NCBI RefSeq assembly: GCF_030123105.1
Contig: NZ_CP126095.1
Coordinates: 4,216,001 to 4,280,000 of the forward strand
Reading direction: 5' to 3'
DNA length: 64,000 bases
From: Paenibacillus sp. G2S3
Lineage (GTDB): Bacteria > Bacillota > Bacilli > Paenibacillales > Paenibacillaceae
The notes under the pieces are model-generated. The model did not search any database and had not been told where the DNA came from. It worked only from the letters and a program-made list of their open reading frames with translations. The translations under genes were made by a program, and so were the position numbers. Numbering within the stretch: the first letter of the stretch is position 1; each line of letters opens with the position of its first letter. Below are positions 8,279 to 15,633 of the stretch, in pieces.

Positions 8279-9149
8279 CTACTTGACCCGCTTCCTGTCT
8301 TTTACGTGCTGAACGCCGAATCAGGGATATAATCGCTGTTGCTGCAACAATTGCCGCTACCAGCATACTCAGCCAGATTAAGCTCTCTTCATTGGACTCT
8401 GCCCATGCAAACTCAAAGTCACCAAAGTTCCATCCGGATTCCGAGAGCAATTCCGATCCAAGCGCAACCATGACCATAATCGTTCCAAAAATAACGAGCT
8501 TAGGAGATAACCAAGCCCCTGTTGCATATTTCATGTTCCGTTCACGCGGCTTCATACCAAGCAAAGGTTCGATTTTTCCATATAAACGTGGAACCAGATA
8601 CATAGTAGGAATTAAAGCGAACAAGATACCGGAGAAGAGTACATCGTTCAAAAAGCCAACTCCCTCGATTACAATGATACTCTCTGCCAGACCTTTAACA
8701 GCTTCAAGCTCTTCTACACCCACCCATACTTTCACAATATCCACAACAGAGCTGAAGAACTGGTGAATGGCCACGCCAGTAATCGCTGCCACTCCAACCT
8801 GTCTACGATTCTTCGGATCAGATACCATACGGCCAGCGGTATACATCGCTAATGAGAAGGTGATGAATTTCTCCAGTTCTCCTAACCCACCAAATTGACC
8901 TAACATCAATTCCCCGAAGATCACTTCACCTACAGCTGCCCCAATGGCCGCATACAACGGATGAAACAGCATACATAAGGTCAAAGGAATGAAAGCGAAA
9001 TATTCAATCGATAATTCAATGGGGCCTAGTTTGATCCCAGGCACTAGTTCCGTAAACATATTGGACAAACCGTAAAGCGACATCGATAGTACAAAAATCA
9101 TCATTTTTTGTGACTGGGTCAATGTGTAGCGCGTTGTTATCGTACTCAT
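8271..9149 (-). CDS. ECF transporter S component, substrate unknown
   Basis: 292 residues, longer than the usual 170-200 for an S component. The first 200 residues hold about six hydrophobic segments with the typical pattern (PGIKLGPIELSIEYFAFIPLTL, then GAAVGEVIFG). Two further hydrophobic stretches follow near the C-terminus, separated by an acidic loop rich in Glu/Ser, before a basic tail. It heads the S-A-T-PHP operon and is divergent from an RpiR regulator. I cannot assign a vitamin from the sequence. The regulator and the phosphoesterase hint at a phosphorylated or sugar-derived compound. Confidence 0.8.
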   Translation of the reverse strand: MSTITTRYTLTQSQKMMIFVLSMSLYGLSNMFTELVPGIKLGPIELSIEYFAFIPLTLCMLFHPLYAAIGAAVGEVIFGELMLGQFGGLGELEKFITFSLAMYTAGRMVSDPKNRRQVGVAAITGVAIHQFFSSVVDIVKVWVGVEELEAVKGLAESIIVIEGVGFLNDVLFSGILFALIPTMYLVPRLYGKIEPLLGMKPRERNMKYATGAWLSPKLVIFGTIMVMVALGSELLSESGWNFGDFEFAWAESNEESLIWLSMLVAAIVAATAIISLIRRSARKRQEAGQVDA

Positions 9150-9257
9150 GAATATTTGGCCTCCCTACAGGAATTTATCTTTATTATAAGAAGGTCATGT
9201 CAGCACAACTTTTACCAATTGTTAAATGGGAGTAATATTTTTTTCAGTATTTTTAAC

Positions 9258-9277
9258 GTTGTAAAAATATTTACAAC
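9258..9277. promoter_or_regulatory. palindrome in the divergent ECF/RpiR promoter region
   Basis: GTTGTAAAAATATTTACAAC has perfect 8-base arms (GTTGTAAA/TTTACAAC) around four bases. It lies between the divergent S-component and rpiR genes and is a good candidate operator for the RpiR protein. Confidence 0.5.
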
Positions 9278-9329
9278 ATCTTCGCACGTTATATTCTTTG
9301 TATCGCTTCTTTTTAGGAGGAATGAGAGG

Positions 9330-10163
9330 TTGTATAAAGATTGGAATCGTCGCGCTTTCTCACCAAATCAACGAATTATTGCTGACTTCATTCAGAAAAA
9401 TGAGCAACGCGTAGTCTATATGACCGAACAGGAAATGGCAGATGAGCTTCAATTAAGTATCGCCTCCGTCTCACGGTTCTGGAAAGCGGCTGGATACAAG
9501 CATGCCAAGGATTTCAAGAACCGACTCCGTTTCCGCTTCGAGTCTACACCTTCTATAAAAATGCGTGATGCCATGCAAAGATCGGATGATAGTTCACTCC
9601 CTCAAGCGCTGCTGGACAATTGCTTACATCATCTGCAAGAAACACGCCGCTATTTAAGCGACGAAGCGCTGCAACATGCGGTAGAAGCACTATCTGCAGC
9701 TCGCATTGTATATGTATATAGCCCTGGTCCATGTGCTGGTTTAGCGGAGCTGATGATCTATCGTATGGCGCGTTTTGGAATACAGATGAAAAAAATGGCC
9801 CCCAGCGGTCACGAACTGCTAGAGACCTTAATGCATGCTGATCAACAAGATGTATTACTTGTCTTTGGATTCGTTCAACTGTTACCTGAAATCGAAGTGA
9901 TTCTGGACCATGCACGTGAAGCTAATTATCAGGTCATCCTGATCACCGACAGACTCGTGTATCCTCGATCTCAAGATGCAGATATCGTACTGTATTCCGG
10001 GAGAGGTGAGGTTTGGGAGTTTCACTCCATGGTCGGTCCCACGTATATTATCGAGAATCTGATTCTTGGGGTAGGTTTAGCAAATAGGGAGAGTAGTCTG
10101 AGCAAGCTGGACAAATTGCAGCAGCTAAGGGCGCAATATGGAGGGAAGCTTCCGAGGAGCTAG
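9330..10163 (+). CDS. MurR/RpiR family regulator of the ECF operon
   Basis: 277 residues from the TTG at 9330, with AGGAGG nine bases upstream; the frame opening at 9156 would run through the promoter region and is too long for the family. An N-terminal HTH_6 domain (MTEQEMADELQLSIASVSRFWKAAG) is followed by a SIS sugar-phosphate-binding domain (VYVYSPGPCAGLAELMIYRM, then LVFGFVQLLPE and ITD). RpiR proteins sense sugar phosphates and usually control a neighbouring catabolic or uptake operon. The SIS Ser/Thr signature is altered, so the ligand may differ. Confidence 0.85.
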   Translation: MYKDWNRRAFSPNQRIIADFIQKNEQRVVYMTEQEMADELQLSIASVSRFWKAAGYKHAKDFKNRLRFRFESTPSIKMRDAMQRSDDSSLPQALLDNCLHHLQETRRYLSDEALQHAVEALSAARIVYVYSPGPCAGLAELMIYRMARFGIQMKKMAPSGHELLETLMHADQQDVLLVFGFVQLLPEIEVILDHAREANYQVILITDRLVYPRSQDADIVLYSGRGEVWEFHSMVGPTYIIENLILGVGLANRESSLSKLDKLQQLRAQYGGKLPRS

Positions 10164-10225
10164 GTTAAGCTATGAAGAGACGGAGTGATTTCTACAATAG
10201 GACCTTGGAAATCATGAATAATTTA

Positions 10226-10259
10226 CCTCCTTTTACAAACACTACGAAACAAAAGGAGG
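10226..10259 (+). promoter_or_regulatory. hairpin sequestering the SRAP ribosome binding site
   Basis: CCTCCTTTT (10226-10234) is perfectly complementary to AAAAGGAGG (10251-10259), the Shine-Dalgarno of the next gene, with a 16-base loop. Folding would hide the whole ribosome binding site and suggests translational control. Confidence 0.55.
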
Positions 10260-10269
10260 CTGATGTTTC

Positions 10270-10944
10270 ATGTGTCAACGTTTTTCTCTGGCGGCCGAAC
10301 TACAAGACATTAGGGATCATTTTGAAATCAAACGGGTGATGTACTACTATAAAGACCGCTATAATATTAGTCCCACACAGGATATGCCTGTCGTATTACA
10401 GCAGGATGGTGAGCGAATTCTCGATGAGTTCCGCTGGGGATTCGTTCCTTATTGGGGAAAAGATGCGATCAATGCAGATCTCCGAAATGTGCATCAGAAT
10501 CCAACCTATCGCAAGATGGTGGACAAGCAGCGCTGTATTATCCCTTGCAATGGATTTTACTACTGGAAAAAAGAAGGTAAGAAGACTTATCCCGTTCGGG
10601 TAGTCATGAATAATCGCAGTATGTTCGGAGTGGCTGGTCTATACGAAATCTGGCGTGATACACGCGGGGAGCCTCTTCGCACCTGCTCTCTGGTCATGAC
10701 AGATGCTAACCCACTAATTAGCGAATTTGAGAGCCGGATGCCGGCGATTTTGTCCCCACAGGATATCACTCGATGGCTTGACGAGGAGACAAATGATCTG
10801 GAAGCACTGCATCCAATTCTGCGGCCTTATTCAGCAGATGAAATGCAGGTGTACCCGGTCACACCACTGATTAGCAACAACAGAAATGACTCAGCTGATT
10901 GTATTCGGGAAATGGATCTGAACGAGTCCTGGGTAAAGCCCTGA
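10270..10944 (+). CDS. SRAP (YedK/HMCES-like) protein with altered active site
   Basis: 224 residues, full family length. SRAP proteins trap abasic sites in single-stranded DNA through Cys2, helped by an Asn, a Glu and a His. Here Cys2 is kept after Met removal, and the Asn remains (INADLRN). The usual FYEW is FYYW, so the Glu is Tyr, and the usual IHxRMP is FESRMP, so the His is Glu. The CGR start is CQR. The RCIIP core and GLYEIW are typical. It may bind DNA without normal crosslink turnover. The start is fixed by AAAAGGAGG ten bases upstream. Confidence 0.85.
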   Translation: MCQRFSLAAELQDIRDHFEIKRVMYYYKDRYNISPTQDMPVVLQQDGERILDEFRWGFVPYWGKDAINADLRNVHQNPTYRKMVDKQRCIIPCNGFYYWKKEGKKTYPVRVVMNNRSMFGVAGLYEIWRDTRGEPLRTCSLVMTDANPLISEFESRMPAILSPQDITRWLDEETNDLEALHPILRPYSADEMQVYPVTPLISNNRNDSADCIREMDLNESWVKP

Positions 10945-10965
10945 AATATTAGCACTCTAAAAATA

Positions 10966-11014
10966 AAGCAGCGGTGCTAGGGCTGGAAACTAAAGCCTTA
11001 GCACATCGCTGCTT
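10966..11014. terminator. terminator between convergent genes
   Basis: AAGCAGCG pairs with CGCTGCTT and the inner TGCTA-GGGCT with AGCC-TTAGCA. The T-rich side is on the minus strand (TTTATTTTT), so it mainly ends the secreted-protein gene. Confidence 0.75.
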
Positions 11015-11074
11015 ATATTGTTATCATTGAATACCGAAAGCAAGTTGCCACTTGGATCTCTATTCTTCTACTGT

Positions 11075-11710
11075 CTACTTGACGGAGAGTTCTGTTTCAT
11101 ATTGTTCAAGCTTTTCAAAAACATCATCAACCCATTCTTGATCATCCCAAATTTGTGGATTGTCAATCTTCCTTTCCGCAGGGTGACCCGTTGTGAAAGT
11201 ATCTACACCATCTTTGTATCCAAAGTAAAAATCAACAATTTCTAATGACTTATTTGAAGATTGAACTAGCAGTTTGCAAGTCATTCCAGACCCTTCGTTT
11301 GAAAAAGGTAAGCTTAAATAGTAAAGATTCTCATCAAGTTCCTTAAGCTCTTCTTCCTTAAACTCATTATCGAGGCCGAAATTCACACTATTGGCACCAT
11401 TCAATTCCTGCTTTTGTGTTAATTCCAACATTTTATCTGTGAATTTAAGAAGATTTGCATTTGAGATGTAGCTCTCAAACGATACAGTTTCTTGTTCTGC
11501 AACAGCTCCGGTATATAGATTAACGAAGGATTTTCCAAAGGTCACCAGGGAATCATTAGCCAATTCACTTAAGCTTACTGTTGCTGATTTCTCTAACGGT
11601 TCAACAGAGGCTTCTTTATTTGATATAGATGTATTTGGATTATCATTTATTATAGTAGGGTTTAAAACAAATAACATCAATACTACAATACCTATCGTGA
11701 ATATTCTCAT
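11075..11710 (-). CDS. secreted or membrane-anchored protein of unknown function
   Basis: 211 residues. An N-terminal hydrophobic stretch (IGIVVLMLFVLNP) forms a signal peptide or anchor; there is no lipobox cysteine. The rest is soluble and acidic with many Glu/Asp/Asn and no domain that I recognise. The ATG has AAGGTGG four bases upstream. It sits alone between the SRAP gene and aroC, with terminators on both sides. Location outside the membrane is likely; function is unknown. Confidence 0.65.
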   Translation of the reverse strand: MRIFTIGIVVLMLFVLNPTIINDNPNTSISNKEASVEPLEKSATVSLSELANDSLVTFGKSFVNLYTGAVAEQETVSFESYISNANLLKFTDKMLELTQKQELNGANSVNFGLDNEFKEEELKELDENLYYLSLPFSNEGSGMTCKLLVQSSNKSLEIVDFYFGYKDGVDTFTTGHPAERKIDNPQIWDDQEWVDDVFEKLEQYETELSVK

Positions 11711-11848
11711 AAAACCACCTTTTTAACTCATTCTTTGTTTCTTTTTGATGTCTCATTGCTGTTCTTATTGTTGTCTATTAACGGCCCTCCTTTATTTAGT
11801 ATTTGTTAGAGTTCTTTTACGGTTATCTAATTCCATAATATACTAAAA

Positions 11849-11877
11849 GCCCATTAGCGCAATATGCGGTAATGGGC
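11849..11877 (-). terminator. terminator of the aroA-aroC unit
   Basis: GCCCATTA pairs with TAATGGGC around an inner CGC/GCG, followed on the minus strand by TTTT. It lies 16 bases beyond the aroC stop. Confidence 0.75.
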
Positions 11878-11892
11878 CAGGCTGCTTTTGTA

Positions 11893-12948
11893 TTATCCAA
11901 GCATAGCGGCTTGTCGTTTGTACTGATCCTCCAGCACTAAACAAGCCATAGCCTCTACTACAGGTACGATTCTCGGGCAAATACATGGATCATGTCTGCC
12001 TTCGGTGCGTATCTCTTGCTCTTCCCCTCTGATATTAGTCGTTTGCTGTGGCACAGAGATGGACGAAGTAGGCTTTACACTAATCCTAAATACGATTTCT
12101 TGTCCAGTGCTGATCCCTCCGATGATTCCTCCGGAATGATTAGTAAGAAACCCCTCACTATTCCTCGCATCATTATGCTCACTTCCCAGCATCATTGCCG
12201 CTTCGAAGCCAGCTCCAAATTCTATCCCTTTAACAGCACCAATGGACAACATAGCTTTCGCCAGCTCTGCATCCAATTTATCAAAGACCGGCTCTCCAAG
12301 ACCCGGAACCACGCCGCGAATGCGGCATTCCACAATGCCACCACAGCTATCTCCAATCTCGGCTAACCCCTCAATTTTTTTAATCATTTTGTCAGCTGCA
12401 ATTGGATCACAAGCGCGGACTGCATTTTGTTCGATCACACCCTCATCGAAGGATTCACATCTTATGCCTCCGATTTCTTGTGTGTACGCCACTACCTGTA
12501 CGCCTCTTCTCTCTAACAACTTACGAGCTATCGCACCTCCGGCCACTCTTGCCGCAGTTTCTCTACCTGAAGCACGTCCGCTACCGCGATGATCTCGAAT
12601 GCCGTATTTCTCTAAATAAGTAAAATCGGCATGGCCCGGACGAAAAGCATCCTGGATCTCGCTGTACGCTTCTGGTCTCATATCGTGGTTTTGAAGAACT
12701 ACAAAGAGCGGCGTACCTGTTGTTTTTCCCTCAAATACTCCAGATTGTATATGAACAACATCATATTCCTTACGAGGTGTAGTCACCGAAGATTGTCCCG
12801 GCTTTCTCCGATCCATCTGCTTCTGAATATAAGCTTCGTTAATCTCGACGCCAGGTGTTACCCCATCCACTATGACCCCTACCGACACACCATGTGACTC
12901 CCCAAAGGTTGTAATTTTGAACACTTCACCGAATGTATTTCCTGCCAT
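11893..12948 (-). CDS. aroC: chorismate synthase
   Basis: 351 residues. It converts 5-enolpyruvylshikimate-3-phosphate to chorismate with reduced FMN, the last step of the shikimate pathway. Family motifs are FGESHG (15-20), the QMDRRKPGQS segment, RPGHADFTY, GRASGRETAARVAGGA and DPCICPRIVPV near the C-terminus. It is at the shorter end for the family. It follows aroA with an 18-base gap, so the two last steps before chorismate are in one unit. Cytoplasmic. Confidence 0.96.
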   Translation of the reverse strand: MAGNTFGEVFKITTFGESHGVSVGVIVDGVTPGVEINEAYIQKQMDRRKPGQSSVTTPRKEYDVVHIQSGVFEGKTTGTPLFVVLQNHDMRPEAYSEIQDAFRPGHADFTYLEKYGIRDHRGSGRASGRETAARVAGGAIARKLLERRGVQVVAYTQEIGGIRCESFDEGVIEQNAVRACDPIAADKMIKKIEGLAEIGDSCGGIVECRIRGVVPGLGEPVFDKLDAELAKAMLSIGAVKGIEFGAGFEAAMMLGSEHNDARNSEGFLTNHSGGIIGGISTGQEIVFRISVKPTSSISVPQQTTNIRGEEQEIRTEGRHDPCICPRIVPVVEAMACLVLEDQYKRQAAMLG

Positions 12949-12966
12949 TATATATGCACTCCTTAT

Positions 12967-14313
12967 TTAGTATTGGATCTGTACGCCTAACGCTGACAAA
13001 CGATCAAAATAATCCGGACAAGTCTTGGAGACGCAGCCAGGGTCCATAATCTGAATATTCTCAATCTTCAATCCGATTAAAGAAAGCGCCATTGCCATGC
13101 GATGATCGTCATGAGAATTTAGTAAAGCTGGAATTGGCTGACCCGGATATACCGTTAGACCATCCTCAAACTCTTCCACACGTATTCCGAGCTTACTTAT
13201 TTCCTCACATATCGCAGATATCCGATCACATTCATGATGTCTAATATGTGCAGCATCCTTTAGAGTGATGGGGCCATCGGCAAAAATAGCCATAGCAGCC
13301 ATTGTTAGTGTTTGATCCGACCACTTCTTCATACTTACTGTGAATCCACCCTTAAGCCGTGGGACACCTTGCACTTCAACAAAGTTCTCCCCACGAACAA
13401 CGGTACAGCCCATTAACTCCAGAACGTCTAAGAATTCGATATCAGGTTGACCTGTATTGCTAGCATTAATCCCTTCAATTCGTACACGTCCTGCCGTAAG
13501 CGCAGCTACCGCCCAGAAGTAACAGCATGTGGATACATCAGGCTCTAAAGTGATCGCTTGTCCCTGATACTTTCCTGTAGGAACCGTTATCGATTGACCG
13601 TCCTGAGACGCTTCTGGTGTTACACCAAAGGAGGCCATCATGGTAAGGGTCATCTCGACATAATCTCTTTGCACAACTTCTCCATCAATATACACGTTTA
13701 CCGATTCATTAGCATACGGTGCGGCTAGCAGTAATCCACTAATAAATTGACTTGAAGTGGAGCCGGGCAGCGTTGCCTTTCCTCCTTGCAGCCCTTTTGC
13801 CTCTAATGTAAAAGGTAAACAACGCTCGGCCTGTTTATACTCAAATTGTGCACCCAGGGTCGTTAATGCGTCGAGTAATGGCGCGAGTGGTCGCTCACAG
13901 AGTCGTTTACTTCCATTCATTGTCCAAGTGCCAATCCCTGCCGCGAGTGCAGCGGGTAAGAATCTCGCAACCGTACCTGCCGCTCCTACATATAGCTCCC
14001 CAGTCGGATTCGGCCAGTTACCGCCACACCCATCCACAACAGCTGTCTCTTTTTCTATCACAACGGGAATCCCCAGTTTCTTCAATGATTCAATACACCA
14101 GTAAGAGTCATCGCTTCTTAATATTCCCTTTATTTCTGAACGTCCTTCCGCTAAAGCAGCGATCACCAAGGCCCGATTCGTCAGACTTTTGCTTCCTGAT
14201 ATGGTTATCGTCCCATTGATTACCGCTTTCGCTGGGCTAACCTTTACTATGTGTTTATCGCTATTCGTTGACCATAGAGAACGTGCTTCTAAGTCCGGTT
14301 GATTGGATTCCAT
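12967..14313 (-). CDS. aroA: EPSP synthase
   Basis: 448 residues from the ATG at 14313 (AAAGGGG eight bases upstream); a GTG three codons earlier overlaps that site. The enzyme joins phosphoenolpyruvate to shikimate-3-phosphate. Visible motifs are SGSKSLTNRAL, the PEP-site loop GAAGTVARF, GSTSSQF, HHECDRI (Glu and Arg of the KExDR motif kept, Lys replaced by His), DDHRMAM and VSKTCPDYF. The residue matching E. coli Pro101 is Phe and Asn94 is Ala, so the glyphosate/PEP loop is unusual. About 25 extra residues precede the first strand. Confidence 0.94.
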   Translation of the reverse strand: MESNQPDLEARSLWSTNSDKHIVKVSPAKAVINGTITISGSKSLTNRALVIAALAEGRSEIKGILRSDDSYWCIESLKKLGIPVVIEKETAVVDGCGGNWPNPTGELYVGAAGTVARFLPAALAAGIGTWTMNGSKRLCERPLAPLLDALTTLGAQFEYKQAERCLPFTLEAKGLQGGKATLPGSTSSQFISGLLLAAPYANESVNVYIDGEVVQRDYVEMTLTMMASFGVTPEASQDGQSITVPTGKYQGQAITLEPDVSTCCYFWAVAALTAGRVRIEGINASNTGQPDIEFLDVLELMGCTVVRGENFVEVQGVPRLKGGFTVSMKKWSDQTLTMAAMAIFADGPITLKDAAHIRHHECDRISAICEEISKLGIRVEEFEDGLTVYPGQPIPALLNSHDDHRMAMALSLIGLKIENIQIMDPGCVSKTCPDYFDRLSALGVQIQY

Positions 14314-14397
14314 TTCATCCACCCCTTTGAATTATTCCTCTAGCCTGATTATAATGAATGAAATGAAATAAATGAAATTTGATTTTTACCACAATGA

Positions 14398-14414
14398 TAT
14401 AGAGGTGATCTATA
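14398..14414. promoter_or_regulatory. LysR-type binding box overlapping the lysR ribosome binding site
   Basis: TATAGAGGTGATCTATA is an inverted repeat containing ATAG-N7-CTAT, and a T-N11-A core. It lies in the lysR/aroA divergent region and includes the AGAGGTGAT ribosome binding site of lysR, suggesting autorepression. Confidence 0.5.
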
Positions 14415-14418
14415 CCAC

Positions 14419-15327
14419 ATGTTCAACTTGGAATGGTATCGTATTTTCTGGCAAACGGCACGTCATCGAAATTTAACAAAAGCTGCCGTGGAACTACATA
14501 TTACACAGCCCTCTGTAAGTTATGCCATTAAACAAATGGAAGAAGCTTTAGGACTTAAGCTGTTTCACAGGCTGTCCAAAGGTGTAGAGCTTACAGAAGA
14601 AGGACAAGCGTTATTTGAGTATGTGGAGCAATCCTTTTCCATGCTGGATTCTGCACAGAAGCATCTGGAGAACTTGAAGCAGTTAAATGAGGGAGAAATA
14701 CGAATCGGAGCCAGTGATTATCTGATCAAGCATCTTTTGTTGCCGCAGTTGAACACCTTCCATAGCACATATCCAGGTATAAGAATTCGGCTTTCTCATG
14801 GGAAGACACCAGATATCACTAAGCGTTTAAAAGATGGTGAGATTGACTGTGCCTTTGTCCATATGCCTCTTCACGATCCGCTGCTAAATATACAGACGCT
14901 GGCTGTGTTGGAGGATTGTTTTGTAGTAGGTGAAGCCTATCAAGATTTAGCGAGTCGTTCACTAACCATGAAAGAAGTGTCAGAGCTACCTTTAATCCTA
15001 TTTTCTCAAGGAAGCAGCACTAGAGTATTTGTTGAGCAATGGTTTGCGACTAAGGGATTATCGGTAATCCCTGATATTGAATTGGGGAGCATAGAACTAC
15101 TAGCAGAGTTCGCTAGATTAGGGTATGGTGCAGCTTTTATTAGCCGTTCTTTCGTGCAAGAGGATCTTCATAGTGGAAAACTTTATGAGCTGAAGCTAGA
15201 CGATCCGCTTTTACCTCGCAGTATAGGCTTTGCAGTACGACAGGATAGAAAGCTGTCTGTTGCGGCTGAGCATTTCGTTCGGATGATTGGTGCGCAGTTA
15301 TCAGAGGATGTTAAAATCTTTGATTAA
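14419..15327 (+). CDS. LysR family regulator divergent from aroA-aroC
   Basis: 302 residues. The winged HTH is N-terminal (LTKAAVELHITQPSVSYAIKQMEEALGLKLFHR), followed by the two-lobed effector domain (EIRIGASDYLIKHLLLPQL; GYGAAFISRSFV). LysR proteins usually control the gene divergent from them and their own gene. The divergent partner is aroA, so control of chorismate supply is a reasonable inference. Effector unknown. The start has AGAGGTGAT within an operator-like repeat. Confidence 0.9.
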   Translation: MFNLEWYRIFWQTARHRNLTKAAVELHITQPSVSYAIKQMEEALGLKLFHRLSKGVELTEEGQALFEYVEQSFSMLDSAQKHLENLKQLNEGEIRIGASDYLIKHLLLPQLNTFHSTYPGIRIRLSHGKTPDITKRLKDGEIDCAFVHMPLHDPLLNIQTLAVLEDCFVVGEAYQDLASRSLTMKEVSELPLILFSQGSSTRVFVEQWFATKGLSVIPDIELGSIELLAEFARLGYGAAFISRSFVQEDLHSGKLYELKLDDPLLPRSIGFAVRQDRKLSVAAEHFVRMIGAQLSEDVKIFD

Positions 15328-15337
15328 AAAAGCAAAA

Positions 15338-15358
15338 AACACCGGGAACCCCGATGTT
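15338..15358 (-). terminator. terminator after the MerR-like gene
   Basis: AACA-C-CGGG pairs with CCCG-A-TGTT around a three-base loop; on the minus strand TTTTTT follows. It touches the stop codon of the MerR-like gene and also separates it from lysR. Confidence 0.65.
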
Positions 15359-15618
15359 TAATTCATTCCTAAAGCTTCTTTAATTTGTGGGATAGATAAA
15401 CCGTTTTCTTTCATTTCTTTGATCCAAAGAATGCGTGCGGCGGTTTCCTCTCTTTTATATCTGCGTGTTAAATTCTCCTCTGCCTGTTCAAAGGGCAGCA
15501 TGCCTTCTTCTGTATAATGTTTGAGTGTACTATATCGAGAATTTGTGATTCTTACTAATTCCCCTATAGATACATACTCTGACGCCAAAATATTCTCCAT
15601 GGATCGTTGTCTAGACAT
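15358..15618 (-). CDS. MerR-like helix-turn-helix protein, short
   Basis: 86 residues, little more than the DNA-binding domain. It has a MerR-type HTH (SIGELVRITNSRYSTLKHYTEEGMLPF) and the following wing and helix with ARILWIKEMKENGLSIPQIKEALG. The long dimerisation helix and effector domain of full MerR proteins are missing. It begins 15 bases after a 330-residue protein of unknown function on the same strand and is probably co-transcribed with it, so the two may act together. Confidence 0.8.
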   Translation of the reverse strand: MSRQRSMENILASEYVSIGELVRITNSRYSTLKHYTEEGMLPFEQAEENLTRRYKREETAARILWIKEMKENGLSIPQIKEALGMN

Positions 15619-15633
15619 TGATTACCAACTCCT

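Noticed and set aside
9156..9329. N-terminal extension of the RpiR regulator to 9156
   Set aside because: It would translate the divergent promoter and its palindrome; AGGAGG before the TTG at 9330 gives the family length.
11711..11848. Two short ORFs (about 14 and 18 codons) upstream of the secreted-protein gene, one near AAAGGAGG
   Set aside because: One lacks a ribosome binding site and the other lacks a start codon at the right distance; there are no recognisable products.
12242..12592. Long ORFs on the strand opposite aroC and aroA
   Set aside because: They are antisense shadows of conserved genes with no ribosome binding site.
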